Shown here in pieces: positions 1-9,509 of a stretch of 64,000 nucleotides of DNA. A program made the translations under genes and the position numbers. The notes under the pieces were generated by a model. That model saw only the letters and a list, made by a program, of their open reading frames with translations, was not told where the DNA came from and ran no database searches. Origin of the DNA: Neobacillus massiliamazoniensis (GTDB lineage: Bacteria; Bacillota; Bacilli; Bacillales; Cytobacillaceae); NCBI RefSeq assembly GCF_001048695.1, contig NZ_CVRB01000003.1, positions 310,001-374,000 on the forward strand, read 5' to 3'. Positions within the stretch are counted from its first letter, which is position 1; every line of letters begins with the position of its first letter.

Positions 1-639
1 GGAGGTTTTGGACTTTCGGGAATACCCGAGAAGCTGATCCTTGCGTTGCGGGAAAAGGGGACAAAGGACTTAACCATCGTTAGTAATAATTGCGGCGTGG
101 ATGATTGGGGGCTGGGTCTTCTCCTTGCCAATAAGCAGATTAAGAAAATGGTAGCCAGCTATGTGGGTGAGAACAAGATCTTTGAAAAACAATTTTTAAG
201 TGGAGAATTAGAAGTAGAGCTAGTTCCCCAAGGGACATTGGCGGAGAGAATTCGGGCAGGTGGAGCTGGTATCCCTGGATTCTATACACCGACTGGTGTT
301 GGTACCCCGATTGCGGAGGGCAAGGAACACAGGATTTTTAATGGGAAACTGCACATTCTTGAAGAAGGGATTGTTGGAGATTTTGCTTTCGTCAAGGCAT
401 GGAAAGGCGATCTGTTAGGAAATCTTGTTTTCCGGAAGACGGCACGAAATTTTAATCCGCTTGCTGCAACCGCAGGCAGGATCACGATTGCCGAAGTGGA
501 GCAAATCGTTGAACCCGGTGCCCTTAATCCGGATGAAATCCATACACCTGGGGTCTATGTCCAAAGGATATTGGAAGGAACCGATTATGTAAAAAGAATT
601 GAGCGCCGTACTGTCAGAACTGATTTAACGCACGCGTAA
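1..639 (+). CDS. 3-oxoacid CoA-transferase subunit A (5' end outside window)
   Basis: This is the alpha subunit of a two-subunit CoA-transferase that moves CoA from a donor such as succinyl-CoA or acetyl-CoA to a short-chain acid such as acetoacetate or butyrate. The reading frame is open from base 1 and begins with [12 protein letters not shown], which belongs to the interior N-terminal part of the family, so the start lies upstream of the window. Further family signatures are [12 protein letters not shown] and the glycine-rich [12 protein letters not shown] stretch. The TTG at 46 would make a truncated protein and is not a credible start. The beta subunit follows 41 bases later on the same strand, as is normal for these heterodimers. 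The exact acid substrate cannot be read from the sequence. Confidence 0.93.
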   Translation, partial: GGFGLSGIPEKLILALREKGTKDLTIVSNNCGVDDWGLGLLLANKQIKKMVASYVGENKIFEKQFLSGELEVELVPQGTLAERIRAGGAGIPGFYTPTGVGTPIAEGKEHRIFNGKLHILEEGIVGDFAFVKAWKGDLLGNLVFRKTARNFNPLAATAGRITIAEVEQIVEPGALNPDEIHTPGVYVQRILEGTDYVKRIERRTVRTDLTHA

Positions 640-680
640 AGGGGATAACATACCACCAAAACATTTAGGGGGAATAAACA

Positions 681-1364
681 GTGATGGATTCCAGAACAAA
701 AATCATTAAGCGTGCCGTTCAAGAGATTCAAAATGGAATGAATGTAAATCTCGGCATTGGCATGCCTACTTTACTGGCAAATGAAATACCGGATGAAATT
801 CAGGTATTATTACAATCAGAAAATGGCTTGCTTGGTATTGGACCGTATCCGGTAGAAGGAAGTGAAGACCCTGATCTTATTAACGCAGGGAAAGAAACGG
901 TTACCGCGGTAATCGGAGGTTCGTTCTTTGATAGTGCGGAGTCCTTTGCGATGATCCGGGGAGGGCACATTGATTTAGCCATCCTGGGCGGTATGGAAGT
1001 ATCCGAACAGGGGGATTTGGCCAATTGGATGATTCCAGGAAAGATGATTAAAGGCATGGGCGGAGCCATGGATCTTGTTAATGGTGCCAAAAGAATTGTG
1101 GTTATCATGGAACACACGAATAAGTACAATGAATCCAAAATCAAAAAAAATTGTACACTTCCATTGACAGGCCAGAAAGTGGTCCATCGTCTGATTACAG
1201 ATTTAGCTGTGTTTGATTTTACATCTGAGGGTATGATTCTTAAGGAAATTCAAGAAGGTGTTACACTTGATGAAGTAATCGAGAAGACGGAGGCTTCCTT
1301 TACAATCAGCACCCATTTAATGAATGATAAAAACGATAGACAAAAGGCTCCTAGTTTAGTGTAA
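681..1364 (+). CDS. 3-oxoacid CoA-transferase subunit B
   Basis: This is the beta subunit of the same CoA-transferase. It carries the catalytic glutamate in SENGLLGIG, the residue that forms the glutamyl-CoA thioester in this family, and the conserved stretch around [14 protein letters not shown]. At 227 residues the length is typical. The start may be GTG at 681 or ATG at 684; an AGGGGG ribosome site at 667-672 fits both, with GTG slightly better spaced. A strong terminator hairpin follows at about 1406-1452, ending the transcript. Beside a dehydrogenase, an acyl-CoA dehydrogenase and PHA synthase genes, it plausibly activates acetoacetate or a similar acid for catabolism or storage. Confidence 0.93.
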   Translation: MMDSRTKIIKRAVQEIQNGMNVNLGIGMPTLLANEIPDEIQVLLQSENGLLGIGPYPVEGSEDPDLINAGKETVTAVIGGSFFDSAESFAMIRGGHIDLAILGGMEVSEQGDLANWMIPGKMIKGMGGAMDLVNGAKRIVVIMEHTNKYNESKIKKNCTLPLTGQKVVHRLITDLAVFDFTSEGMILKEIQEGVTLDEVIEKTEASFTISTHLMNDKNDRQKAPSLV

Positions 1365-1405
1365 ATGATCGAAAACTTATTTCTTCCTATTATATATAGT
1401 TTCGT

Positions 1406-1452
1406 AAAAAGAGAAGCTCTGTTCTAAATAGAACAGATGCTTCTCTTTTTTT
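1406..1452. terminator. Bidirectional rho-independent terminator
   Basis: A long inverted repeat pairs AGAGAAGC with GCTTCTCT and CTGTTCTA with TAGAACAG. It is preceded by an A-run and followed by a T-run, so it can stop transcription from both strands. It sits between the convergent CoA-transferase operon and the LysR gene. Confidence 0.9.
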
Positions 1453-1457
1453 CTTTC

Positions 1458-2363
1458 TTAACTCTTATTAATTTCGGATTTTAGATAATGAATATATTTG
1501 TTTGTAAAAGTGGATAAATGTTTATTCTCTGATCGAACTAAGCCTAAAGAAATATTTACTGCTCCATGATTCACCAAATCAACCGCAACGATGTCCCCAT
1601 AGACTACAGGAGGATAATTTTTCATAACGAAATCTGGTGCGAATGTAATAGCCAGACTTTCAATGATGGCTTGGCCAACTCCTTCCATATTATTTGATGA
1701 AAGTAGGGTTTTCATGGGCTTATATTTGTTAAAGAAATCTTGAACAAAATACTTCATAAATTCACCGTTATATGTGACTAGGGTTTGATCAAGTATATCT
1801 TGCGGAGTTACGGTACCAAGAAATGCTAAGGGAGAATGTTTAGAAACATAAACCTTCTGTTTCCCAAGGATTAGTGGTTCACAAACGATTCCATCCATGT
1901 TTATGTTCCAATCGCTTGAATATGTAACCAACCCTATATCAGACTTATGTCGGTGAACATCTTCAATCACATCTGAACCACTTTTTTCAGCAACCTCCAT
2001 ATTTACGTGTGGAAAATCATGTCTAAAAGCTGCTATTGCTTTTACTAGTAACGTCATCAATCCGGGTAAAGATGATATTTTTAGTTCCCCCACTTCCGTG
2101 GAATTGATCATGTTGACTGTCTCTCTTATTTCCTCAAGCTTTTTCAGTACTTCAAAGGAAAGTTTTAGAATCATTCTGCCTTCATCAGTTGGCACAGCAC
2201 CGTGTCCCCGGGAGCGCTTTAGAATTTTAAGACCTAATTCCTTTTCTAAGCCGGTAATGGACTGGCTGATTGTTGATTGTGTTACATGTAGGTTCTGTGC
2301 AGCTTTAGATAAAGAACTGTATTTTGCGACTTCAACAATATATTGTAATTGTTCAATATTCAT
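1458..2363 (-). CDS. LysR-family transcriptional regulator
   Basis: A 301-residue LysR-type regulator. The N-terminal winged helix-turn-helix is clear (residues about 1-60, with SLSKAAQNLHVTQSTISQS as the recognition region), followed by the periplasmic-binding-like effector domain. Its start is supported by an AAAGGGAG ribosome site just upstream. It is divergent from the short-chain dehydrogenase at 2502, with 138 bases between the starts, the classical layout for a LysR protein that autoregulates and activates its divergent neighbour. The effector is probably a metabolite of the adjacent short-chain acid pathway, but this is inference. Confidence 0.93.
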   Translation of the reverse strand: MNIEQLQYIVEVAKYSSLSKAAQNLHVTQSTISQSITGLEKELGLKILKRSRGHGAVPTDEGRMILKLSFEVLKKLEEIRETVNMINSTEVGELKISSLPGLMTLLVKAIAAFRHDFPHVNMEVAEKSGSDVIEDVHRHKSDIGLVTYSSDWNINMDGIVCEPLILGKQKVYVSKHSPLAFLGTVTPQDILDQTLVTYNGEFMKYFVQDFFNKYKPMKTLLSSNNMEGVGQAIIESLAITFAPDFVMKNYPPVVYGDIVAVDLVNHGAVNISLGLVRSENKHLSTFTNKYIHYLKSEINKS

Positions 2364-2410
2364 AGCATTTCTCCCTTTTGAATATTAGTAATAATTACTT
2401 ACACATTAAA

Positions 2411-2486
2411 ATCTTTAATTTTATTTAATAATAATTTATAAGTATAATCAATATAGATTTAAAAATTTTTAAAATATTCTCAATTT
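2411..2486 (+). promoter_or_regulatory. Activator-type promoter of the dehydrogenase gene, shared with 4109-4187
   Basis: An AT-rich segment has a perfect TATAAT -10 box at 2443-2448 but no recognisable -35 box, as expected for activator-dependent promoters. A very similar segment precedes the acyl-CoA dehydrogenase gene. In both, AATATTCTCAAT begins exactly 30 bases after the start of the -10 box (2473 here). The segment lies between the divergent LysR and dehydrogenase genes, so the LysR protein is the obvious candidate to bind here. Confidence 0.6.
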
Positions 2487-2501
2487 AGGAGGAAATCAAG
2501 A

Positions 2502-3290
2502 ATGACAACAAAGCAATTGTTTGATTTAAGAGGAAAGACAGCAATGGTTACCGGAGGAGGTAGCGGATTAGGGCGTGTAATGGCACTTGTGTTGGCAGAA
2601 GCTGGTGCAAATGTGGTAGTTTGTTCACGTCGTGTAGAGGTTTGCGAAGAAGTCGTGAAAGAAATCGAGGCGTTAGGAAGTCAAGGTCTTGCACTATCAT
2701 TGGATGTAACAAATCCTGAATCTGTCGTTCAATGCTTAGATAAAGCGCTTTCACATTTTGGGAAAATCGAAATTTTGATCAACGCCAGTGGAACAGTTTT
2801 TGAAGCACCTGCAACGGAAATGTCTTTAGAACAGTGGCAATCCATGCTCAATACAAATGTGACAGGAACATTCTTGATGTGTCAGGCTGTAGGAAAACAT
2901 ATGATCGAAAATGAATATGGTAAAATCATTAACATTTCTTCTAGCATTGGCTTTAAAGGTGTAGACCCAGAGGCAGTAGATTCTGTAGGTTATACAACAA
3001 GTAAGGGTGCAGTTATGACTTTAACAAAGGATCTTGCTGTTAAGTGGGGCCGCCATGGAGTGTTTGTGAATTCCATTGCTCCTGGAGTTTTCACGACTGG
3101 AATGAATAACCCGGAAATACCGGGAACACTTGTTAACAAAGCAGGTGCTTTCATTGCCACCCAAGTACCGGTTAGAAGATTAGGTACAGACAATGATTTA
3201 GCAGGAGCAGTCCTTTACTTTGCTTCATCAGCTTCTGATTATTGTACGGGACAAATTTTGGTTCTTGATGGGGGCCTTGGGGCTAAGTAA
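2502..3290 (+). CDS. Short-chain dehydrogenase/reductase (SDR family)
   Basis: A 262-residue classical SDR that oxidises or reduces a hydroxyl/keto group with NAD(P). The cofactor motif TGGGSGLG spans residues 17-24, the structural NASG follows near residue 95, and the catalytic YxxxK is Y164/K168 in GYTTSKGA with serines just before it. The C-terminal QILVLDGGLGAK is typical. A GGAGG ribosome site precedes ATG 2502. Relatives include gluconate 5-dehydrogenase, 3-oxoacyl-ACP reductase and 3-hydroxybutyrate dehydrogenase; the neighbouring CoA-transferase and PHA genes favour a 3-hydroxyacid or 3-hydroxyacyl substrate, but the sequence alone does not settle it. Confidence 0.92.
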   Translation: MTTKQLFDLRGKTAMVTGGGSGLGRVMALVLAEAGANVVVCSRRVEVCEEVVKEIEALGSQGLALSLDVTNPESVVQCLDKALSHFGKIEILINASGTVFEAPATEMSLEQWQSMLNTNVTGTFLMCQAVGKHMIENEYGKIINISSSIGFKGVDPEAVDSVGYTTSKGAVMTLTKDLAVKWGRHGVFVNSIAPGVFTTGMNNPEIPGTLVNKAGAFIATQVPVRRLGTDNDLAGAVLYFASSASDYCTGQILVLDGGLGAK

Positions 3291-3493
3291 TTTACAGCTA
3301 GTAAACTTGTTTTGGGAATCTATCAAGTAGCTGTGTAGATTAACAATACTTAATTGCATGTTAAAAATAATAATTTTACTTAAAAGATAATTGTAAATAT
3401 ACTAAATTTAATAAATTCGCAATCGTTGACTACCGGAATATTGGAAGCGTTAACAAGGTGAATTTAAAAAATACATGGAAAGAGGAGATAGAT

Positions 3494-3970
3494 ATGACAG
3501 AAGTAAAAGAAATAAAAGAAGTAGTAGCATATCATGCCAATAATGTTTGTCCAGATGATCTGCCTTGGATTCCTTATTTTGGAGATGCGAAATTTAAATT
3601 ACTAAAGGCCAACCCTGTGACAGGACAGAATATTACATTATTATGGGTTCCTGCGAACATGCAGCTACCGGCCCATTTCCATCCTGGAACAGTCATCGTA
3701 TATACTGTCCAAGGTTCTTGGAGATATCTTGAGGATCCTTGGGTTTCCAAACCTGGTGATATGGTTTATGAGCCTGCTGGCTCCAAGCATACACCTCAGG
3801 CTGTAGGGGATGAAGATGTTATTACGTTCAATATTGTAGAAGGAACATTAGACTACATTGGTGAGAATGGGGAAATTCTTGCTAGAGATAATTGGGAGAC
3901 ATTCCTAAAAAAATACCATGACTATTGCGCCGCTGAGGGTATTGAACCAATTGATGTGACAAAATTTTAA
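3494..3970 (+). CDS. Cupin dioxygenase, 2,4'-dihydroxyacetophenone / acetylacetone dioxygenase-like
   Basis: A 158-residue single-domain cupin. HFHPG supplies two histidines and GSKHTP a third, giving the 3-His metal site known from acetylacetone dioxygenase (Dke1) and related proteins. Family members cleave a C-C bond next to a carbonyl with O2 and non-haem iron. I place the start at ATG 3494 because AGAGGAG lies right before it; the upstream in-frame ATG at 3458 has no ribosome site. The gene follows the SDR with a 200-base gap and ends at a terminator hairpin. It could feed a diketone or aryl ketone fragment into the surrounding short-chain acid pathway. Substrate is unproven. Confidence 0.78.
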   Translation: MTEVKEIKEVVAYHANNVCPDDLPWIPYFGDAKFKLLKANPVTGQNITLLWVPANMQLPAHFHPGTVIVYTVQGSWRYLEDPWVSKPGDMVYEPAGSKHTPQAVGDEDVITFNIVEGTLDYIGENGEILARDNWETFLKKYHDYCAAEGIEPIDVTKF

Positions 3971-3991
3971 AAGAATAGATTGCTAAAATAT

Positions 3992-4026
3992 GAGGTGACT
4001 CTTTCAAAATGGGAGTCACTTTTTTA
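3992..4026 (+). terminator. Rho-independent terminator after the cupin gene
   Basis: The stem AGGTGACTC/GAGTCACTT with a short loop is followed by a run of T. It closes the SDR-cupin group. Confidence 0.85.
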
Positions 4027-4108
4027 TTTTCATTTTTAATAGAGTTTAACCTTGAGTATTATTCTTGTTTCCACTGTATATAAGTTATTTTTAATTATAA
4101 ATTAATAT

Positions 4109-4187
4109 ATTTAATTTTATATAATTAAAATTTATGAGTATAATCTTAATAAGATTTCAAAATATTAGAATATTCTCAATAAATGAG
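4109..4187 (+). promoter_or_regulatory. Promoter of the acyl-CoA dehydrogenase operon, sister of 2411-2486
   Basis: A perfect TATAAT lies at 4139-4144, again without a good -35 box, and AATATTCTCAAT starts 30 bases later at 4169, exactly as upstream of the SDR gene. Here the sequence continues into an inverted repeat, ATTCTCA-N5-TGAGAAT (4172-4190), a likely operator. The resemblance suggests coordinated control of the two transcripts. Confidence 0.6.
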
Positions 4188-4190
4188 AAT

Positions 4191-4355
4191 TAAACGACGT
4201 AAGCCAACAGAAACTGTTTTGGAAGATGGGTAACGATCTATACCCGAAAGTTTCTAGAGCAAACAGTGTAATAAACATAATATTCCCATCCTTTAAGCTG
4301 GGAGTTTTTACACGTAGCGTTGTTTGAAAATACATATTCAAAAAGGAGTGCAATT
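4191..4355 (+). promoter_or_regulatory. Long leader with a terminator-like hairpin
   Basis: If transcription starts after the -10 box at 4139, the mRNA has an untranslated leader of about 200 bases. It contains a small GGGTA/TACCC hairpin near 4230-4245 and a CCCA/TGGG hairpin at 4285-4302 followed by AGTTTTT, which looks like a weak intrinsic terminator. AGTGTAA and TTACAC on either side could pair instead. I do not recognise a known riboswitch; an attenuation device is possible. Confidence 0.35.
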
Positions 4356-5495
4356 ATGAACTTTCTATTGTCTGAAGAACATCAAATGATGAAAAAAATG
4401 GTGCGTGAGTTTGCACTGAACGAATGTGAGCCAACTGCGGCCCAGCGTGATGAAGAAGAATATTTTGACATGAATATTTGGCATAAGATGGCTGACCTTG
4501 GTCTATGCGGGATTCCTTGGCCGGAAGAGTACGGAGGTGCAGGTGCCGATTATTTAAGTTATGTAATCGCGGTGGAAGAACTGTCGCGGGTGGATGCTTC
4601 CATAGGGACTACGCTTTCAGCCCACACATCGTTAGCTGGATGGCCGGTTTATAAATTTGGTACCGAGCAGCAAAAGCAAAAATATTTAAGAGCCATGGCA
4701 GAAGGAAGAAGCATGGGGGCATACTGCTTAACGGAACCTGGATCCGGGTCTGATTCCAGCGGGATGAAAACAACGGCTGTCCTTAATGGGGATGAGTGGA
4801 TCTTGAACGGTTCGAAGATTTTTATTACGAACGGAGGCTATGCGGACACCTATATCGTATTCGCACAGACCAATCCGGAACTAAAGCATAAAGGTATTAC
4901 CGCATTTATTGTGGAAAAAGGCTTCCCTGGCTTCTCTGTAGGAAAGAAGGAGAAAAAGATGGGCATTCGCTCTTCCGCAACGACGGAAGTAATTTTTGAG
5001 GAATGTCGTGTTCCAAAGGACAATCTTTTAGGTCAAGTGGGTGAAGGGTTCAAGATTGCGATGATGACCCTCGACGGTGGTCGGAACGGCATCTCTTCGC
5101 AAGCGGTGGGTATCGCTCAAGGGGCATTTGATAAAGCACTTGAATATGCAAAGAATCGCGTCCAATTTGGCAAACCGATTAGCTCGCTTCAAGCGATCCA
5201 ATTCAAGTTAGCTGATATGGCCACTAAAATAGAAGCTGCCCGGTTATTGACCTACCAAGCAGCATGGCGTGAGGATCAAGGAATATCTTACGGACTTCAG
5301 TCTGCAATGTCCAAACTGTTTGCTGGAGACACCGCCATGGAAGTAGCGGTAGAGGCCGTTCAAGTATTTGGCGGATATGGTTATACAAGGGAATATCCGG
5401 TTGAGCGTTATATGAGAGATGCCAAGATCACCCAAATCTATGAAGGAACGCAAGAGATTCAACGACTTGTTATTGCTGGAAATCTGCTCAAATAA
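4356..5495 (+). CDS. Acyl-CoA dehydrogenase (short-chain, butyryl-CoA type)
   Basis: A 379-residue FAD enzyme that makes a trans-2,3 double bond in an acyl-CoA and passes electrons to electron-transferring flavoprotein. The FAD/substrate signature [11 protein letters not shown] and the C-terminal [11 protein letters not shown] with the catalytic base near Glu363 are both present. The start is ATG 4356, preceded by AAAAAGGAGTG; the in-frame ATG at 4320 lacks a ribosome site. The next genes are etfB and etfA, its natural electron acceptors, on the same strand. A short-chain substrate such as butyryl-CoA is likely from family resemblance and context. Confidence 0.93.
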   Translation: MNFLLSEEHQMMKKMVREFALNECEPTAAQRDEEEYFDMNIWHKMADLGLCGIPWPEEYGGAGADYLSYVIAVEELSRVDASIGTTLSAHTSLAGWPVYKFGTEQQKQKYLRAMAEGRSMGAYCLTEPGSGSDSSGMKTTAVLNGDEWILNGSKIFITNGGYADTYIVFAQTNPELKHKGITAFIVEKGFPGFSVGKKEKKMGIRSSATTEVIFEECRVPKDNLLGQVGEGFKIAMMTLDGGRNGISSQAVGIAQGAFDKALEYAKNRVQFGKPISSLQAIQFKLADMATKIEAARLLTYQAAWREDQGISYGLQSAMSKLFAGDTAMEVAVEAVQVFGGYGYTREYPVERYMRDAKITQIYEGTQEIQRLVIAGNLLK

Positions 5496-5679
5496 TATTT
5501 TAAATTTTTATAAAGAAGATGGGGAGAAATTAAAGGGGATAATGGAATGACGTTCCCTGGTAAATCAATCCAAGTGTTGGGAGAGTAGTAGAGAAAAAGG
5601 CTGATAACTCAATGGTGGGAGAAGTACAAGTTTCCGGTCTTTTTGAAGCGGTCTTGCCATCTAGAAAGGATACAAGAAA

Positions 5680-6444
5680 ATGAACATCTTAGTTTTAATC
5701 AAGCAAACGTTTGATACAGAAGAGAAAATTGTCCTCAAAAGAGGATTCGTGAGTGAAGAAGGGGCAAACTTTATTATCAATCCATACGATGAATATGCAA
5801 TTGAAGAAGCACTTCAATTGAGGGATGATCATGGCGGAGAAGTAACCGTTATCACAGTAGGTCCGGAACGGGCTAAGAATGCTTTGTATAAGGCACTTGC
5901 TATGGGAGCAGACAAAGCGGTAATGGTTGATAGTGAAGATTTAAACCTTGATGAATACAGTACAACCAAAATCCTGGAGGCTGTTATTAAATATAGGGAA
6001 TTTGACCTTATCTTAGCCGGCAGTGTGGCAGTTGACTATGGCTGTGGACAAGTTGGGCCGCGCCTTGCTGAGGAACTGAATATACCGCAGGTAACGATGA
6101 TTACAAAGCTGGAGATTGATGGCAACAAAGCGATTATTGAGCGTGAAGTTGAAGGGGATAAAGAGATTGTCGTGGCTGAACTTCCGGTATTGGTTACTGC
6201 ACTGCAGGGATTAAATGAACCGCGTCTACCTTCACTAAACGGTATCAAGAACGCGAAGAAAAAAACAATCGAGCGGCTGGAGATAGACGATTTAAATCTA
6301 GATAAGGTTTTAGAGGTAAAAACAATCACTACTGAAACATTTTTTTCAATGAAGAAAGGACATGGCCGTATCTTGAACGGAGAAATCAATGCTCAAGTTT
6401 CTGAATTGGCTGAAATTCTTCGCAGTGAAGCCAAGGTAATCTAA
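5680..6444 (+). CDS. etfB: Electron transfer flavoprotein subunit beta
   Basis: A 254-residue EtfB, which binds AMP and docks the dehydrogenase. The N-terminus MNILVLIKQTFDTEEKI, the stretch VGPERAKNALYKALAMGAD and the AGSVAVDYGCGQVGPRLAE region are characteristic. It lies 18 bases before etfA in the same operon. The 184-base gap before it holds no credible gene, only a short open stretch beginning near 5547 that stops after 13 codons. EtfB/EtfA carry electrons from the preceding acyl-CoA dehydrogenase to the respiratory chain. This looks like a pathway-dedicated pair. Confidence 0.95.
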   Translation: MNILVLIKQTFDTEEKIVLKRGFVSEEGANFIINPYDEYAIEEALQLRDDHGGEVTVITVGPERAKNALYKALAMGADKAVMVDSEDLNLDEYSTTKILEAVIKYREFDLILAGSVAVDYGCGQVGPRLAEELNIPQVTMITKLEIDGNKAIIEREVEGDKEIVVAELPVLVTALQGLNEPRLPSLNGIKNAKKKTIERLEIDDLNLDKVLEVKTITTETFFSMKKGHGRILNGEINAQVSELAEILRSEAKVI

Positions 6445-6462
6445 TCACCTAGGGGGACCAAA

Positions 6463-7431
6463 ATGAGAAAAGTACTAGTTTTGATAGAAGCTAAAGCTGG
6501 GAACCTAAGAGGTGTTTCGCTGGAGGCACTGACTGCTGCCCAGCGCATTGCGGAAGATGGGGAAATTATTGCTGTCGTTTTCGGAAGTGATGCCGTTCAT
6601 TATGCAAATGTCCTAGGGAAGCATGGGGCAAATAAAGTATATATCATTCGTAACGAAGAGCTGAAGGTGTATACAACAGATGCTTACTCACAAGCGATGC
6701 GTCAGGTAATTGATGAAGTCGAACCAGATGCAATTTTAATGGGACATACAGCAATCGGGAAAGATCTTGCACCACGCATCGCAGGCCGTTTTGGGCTGGG
6801 GCTTGTTTCCGACGTTGTAGATGTCCAGGTAGAAGATGGAGAAGTAATCTTTACGCGTCCAATTTACTCAGGAAAAGCGTATGTCAAAAAGAAAGTTGTA
6901 TCCGGTATCCCATTTGCAACAATCCGCCCAAATAATTTTCCAGTGTCAGAACTCAACCGAAAAATTGAGATTGTCCATTTTTATGTTGAAATTAAAGATT
7001 TACGGACGATTGTAAAAGAAGTAGTTCGAAAATCAACTGGCGGCGTAAACTTATCAGAAGCGAAAATAGTGATTGCTGGCGGGCGGGGAGTTATGTCGGC
7101 AGAAGGTTTTAAGCCGCTTCAAGAGCTTGCGGATGCCCTGGGAGGGGCTGTAGGCGGATCCCGTGGTGCATGTGATGCAGAATACTGTGATTATTCACTG
7201 CAAATCGGCCAGACAGGGAAAGTGATCACTCCAGATTTGTACATCGCGTGTGGAATTTCGGGTGCCGTTCAGCATTTAGCTGGGATGTCTACCGCTAAAG
7301 TTGTTGTAGCGATCAACAAAGATCCAGAAGCACTCATTTTTCAAATAGCGGACTATGGAATAGTCGGTGATTTGTTTGAGGTGGTACCACTTCTAACTGA
7401 AGTATTTAATAAAGTACTAGTAAACTCTTAA
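6463..7431 (+). CDS. etfA: Electron transfer flavoprotein subunit alpha
   Basis: A 322-residue EtfA. The C-terminal FAD-binding domain is complete, with GGRGVMSAEGFKPLQ, GGSRGACDAEYCD, QIGQTGKVITPDLYIACG and ISGAVQHLAGM, followed by INKDPEALIFQIADYGIVGD. An AGGGGG ribosome site precedes ATG 6463. It forms the heterodimer with EtfB just upstream and completes the electron path from the acyl-CoA dehydrogenase. No unusual residues are seen, so it is probably a conventional non-bifurcating ETF. Confidence 0.95.
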   Translation: MRKVLVLIEAKAGNLRGVSLEALTAAQRIAEDGEIIAVVFGSDAVHYANVLGKHGANKVYIIRNEELKVYTTDAYSQAMRQVIDEVEPDAILMGHTAIGKDLAPRIAGRFGLGLVSDVVDVQVEDGEVIFTRPIYSGKAYVKKKVVSGIPFATIRPNNFPVSELNRKIEIVHFYVEIKDLRTIVKEVVRKSTGGVNLSEAKIVIAGGRGVMSAEGFKPLQELADALGGAVGGSRGACDAEYCDYSLQIGQTGKVITPDLYIACGISGAVQHLAGMSTAKVVVAINKDPEALIFQIADYGIVGDLFEVVPLLTEVFNKVLVNS

Positions 7432-7520
7432 AAATAATTGGATGAGGGTCTAGTAGGGGGGACAGCTCATCGAATAAGGACAGGCTTTCTATAAAATTAC
7501 TTCTGGAAAGGAACTTGTAC

Positions 7521-8873
7521 ATGTTTAAAAAGGTTCTTATTGCTAATCGAGGAGAAATTGCTGTTCGGGTAATTAGGGCGTGCAAGGAAATGGGGATCTC
7601 TACAGTTGCCGTATATTCTGAGGCAGATCGTGAAGCACTTCATGTGCAAATGGCGGACGAAGCATATTGTATCGGACCAACGGCATCCGCAGGGAGTTAC
7701 TTGAATATTCCCAATATAATAAGTGTTGCTGGATTCACAAATGCAGATGCTATCCATCCGGGATACGGATTTTTAGCTGAGAACGCCAATTTTGCAGAAA
7801 TCTGCGCAGATTGTGGCATAACGTTTATTGGTCCTAGTGCAGAAGCGATTACTAAAATGGGGGATAAATCGGTCGCTAGAGATACGATGAAAAGTGTAGG
7901 TGTGCCAACCGTTCCGGGAATAGATGGTCTAATAGAAAACCTTGAAGAAGCTGTAGTAATCGCAAAGGAAATTGGATTCCCTGTTATTGTGAAGGCAACA
8001 GCGGGCGGTGGAGGCAAAGGAATGAGAGTAGCAGTTGATGAAGAGGATTTATGTAAAGCTATTCGTCAAGCTCAGAAAGAAGCTGAAACCGCATTTGGCA
8101 ACGCCGGCGTATATTTGGAGAAATACATCGAGGAACCACGTCATGTTGAAATTCAAATTATTGGAGACAGGCTTGGTAATATTGTTTATTTAGGTGAAAG
8201 AGATTGTTCGATCCAGAGACGCCATCAAAAACTTGTTGAGGAAGCCCCATCACCAGCTCTTGAGCAAGAGACCCGTGAGCGGATGGGTGCTGCAGCCATT
8301 GCTGCAGCAAAAGCTGTTAATTATCATGGAGCAGGCACGGTTGAGTTTCTTTTAGATAAAAACAACCAGTTCTATTTCATGGAAATGAATACACGGATTC
8401 AGGTAGAACATCCAGTGACAGAAATGATCACAGGGATCGACTTAATAAAGGAACAGATTTTAGTTACAGCAGGATACCCTCTATCTTTTGGACAGGAAGA
8501 TATTAAAATCAACGGGTGGGCAATTGAATGCCGTATCAATGCCGAAAATCCTGCAAAGAATTTTATGCCGTCACCGGGGAAAGTCGAAATGTATTTGCCT
8601 CCAGGGGGATATGGTGTACGAGTGGATAGCTTTGTCTATCCCGGTTATGAAATTACTCCTTTTTATGATTCGATGGCAGCAAAACTTATTGTTTGGGGAA
8701 GAGACCGTGAAGAGGCCATATCGCGGATGAAAAGAGCGCTTGATGAATTTGTCATTAGCGGAATCAAGACAACGATTCCATTTCATCAAAAATTATTAGA
8801 GCATGAATCCTTTGTGAAGGGGAATTTTAATACAAAATTTCTTGAAACGAATCCATTGAAGATAGAGGTTTAA
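7521..8873 (+). CDS. accC: Biotin carboxylase subunit of an acyl-CoA carboxylase
   Basis: A 450-residue biotin carboxylase that uses ATP and bicarbonate to carboxylate biotin on the carrier protein. The N-terminus [19 protein letters not shown], the ATP-grasp loop [12 protein letters not shown] and the catalytic [14 protein letters not shown] near residues 287-300 are all intact. The start is ATG 7521, with GGAAAGG upstream; a TTG six bases earlier is in frame but poorly placed. The carrier and carboxyltransferase genes follow directly, so this set is a self-contained acyl-CoA carboxylase separate from the housekeeping acetyl-CoA carboxylase. The symbol is by homology of the subunit only. Confidence 0.93.
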   Translation: MFKKVLIANRGEIAVRVIRACKEMGISTVAVYSEADREALHVQMADEAYCIGPTASAGSYLNIPNIISVAGFTNADAIHPGYGFLAENANFAEICADCGITFIGPSAEAITKMGDKSVARDTMKSVGVPTVPGIDGLIENLEEAVVIAKEIGFPVIVKATAGGGGKGMRVAVDEEDLCKAIRQAQKEAETAFGNAGVYLEKYIEEPRHVEIQIIGDRLGNIVYLGERDCSIQRRHQKLVEEAPSPALEQETRERMGAAAIAAAKAVNYHGAGTVEFLLDKNNQFYFMEMNTRIQVEHPVTEMITGIDLIKEQILVTAGYPLSFGQEDIKINGWAIECRINAENPAKNFMPSPGKVEMYLPPGGYGVRVDSFVYPGYEITPFYDSMAAKLIVWGRDREEAISRMKRALDEFVISGIKTTIPFHQKLLEHESFVKGNFNTKFLETNPLKIEV

Positions 8874-8908
8874 TTCATCTAGTTAACAACTATTAAGGAG
8901 AGAGAAAG

Positions 8909-9454
8909 ATGTTTAAAATCCAAGAAATTAGAGAAATAATCAAATTGGTTGATCAGTCTTCAATCAACACTTTAGAAATAAAAGAGGGAGATTCTAAAAT
9001 TTCCATACAGAGAAATGCTGGATCAGCTCTAGTCGTTGGGCAGGAGGTGAAATCTGTTGAAACCCAAGCAAAACAAGTTGTTTCAGAGGCTCCATCCGTC
9101 TTAACAACAGCTGTGGACAAGGGAATTTCAAATGCCCATGTTCAAGTAGCAACAGCGAAAGAAATCATTGAAGAGGTATATAGTACACCCAAAATGGATT
9201 TAAATGAAAACCTTTCCAAAATTGTCTCGCCAATGGTAGGTACGTTTTATAGGGCACCAGGAATGGATGCAGCACCATTTGTTAAAATTGGTGAAAAAGT
9301 TGAGAAATCGACCGTTGTTTGCATATTAGAAGCTATGAAACTATTTAACGAAATTGAGGCTGAAATGGATGGAGAGATTGTTGATATCCTTGTAGAGAAT
9401 GGTCAGCTCGTCGAATATGGCCAGCCTCTTTTCTTAATAAAACATACATCCTGA
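8909..9454 (+). CDS. accB: Biotin carboxyl carrier protein
   Basis: A 181-residue carrier. The N-terminal 90 residues are a variable helix/linker region and the C-terminal 75 form the biotinyl domain, with the biotin-accepting lysine near residue 144 in EAMKLFNEIEAE. The usual second methionine after the lysine is a leucine here, which other AccB proteins also show. AGGAGAGAG precedes ATG 8909. It sits between the biotin carboxylase and carboxyltransferase genes, and so shuttles carboxybiotin between those two. Confidence 0.93.
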   Translation: MFKIQEIREIIKLVDQSSINTLEIKEGDSKISIQRNAGSALVVGQEVKSVETQAKQVVSEAPSVLTTAVDKGISNAHVQVATAKEIIEEVYSTPKMDLNENLSKIVSPMVGTFYRAPGMDAAPFVKIGEKVEKSTVVCILEAMKLFNEIEAEMDGEIVDILVENGQLVEYGQPLFLIKHTS

Positions 9455-9509
9455 ATCAAAGAAATAGGAAAGATTAGCTTAAACGCATTTGCAGAGGGGT
9501 GAGGCAAAA

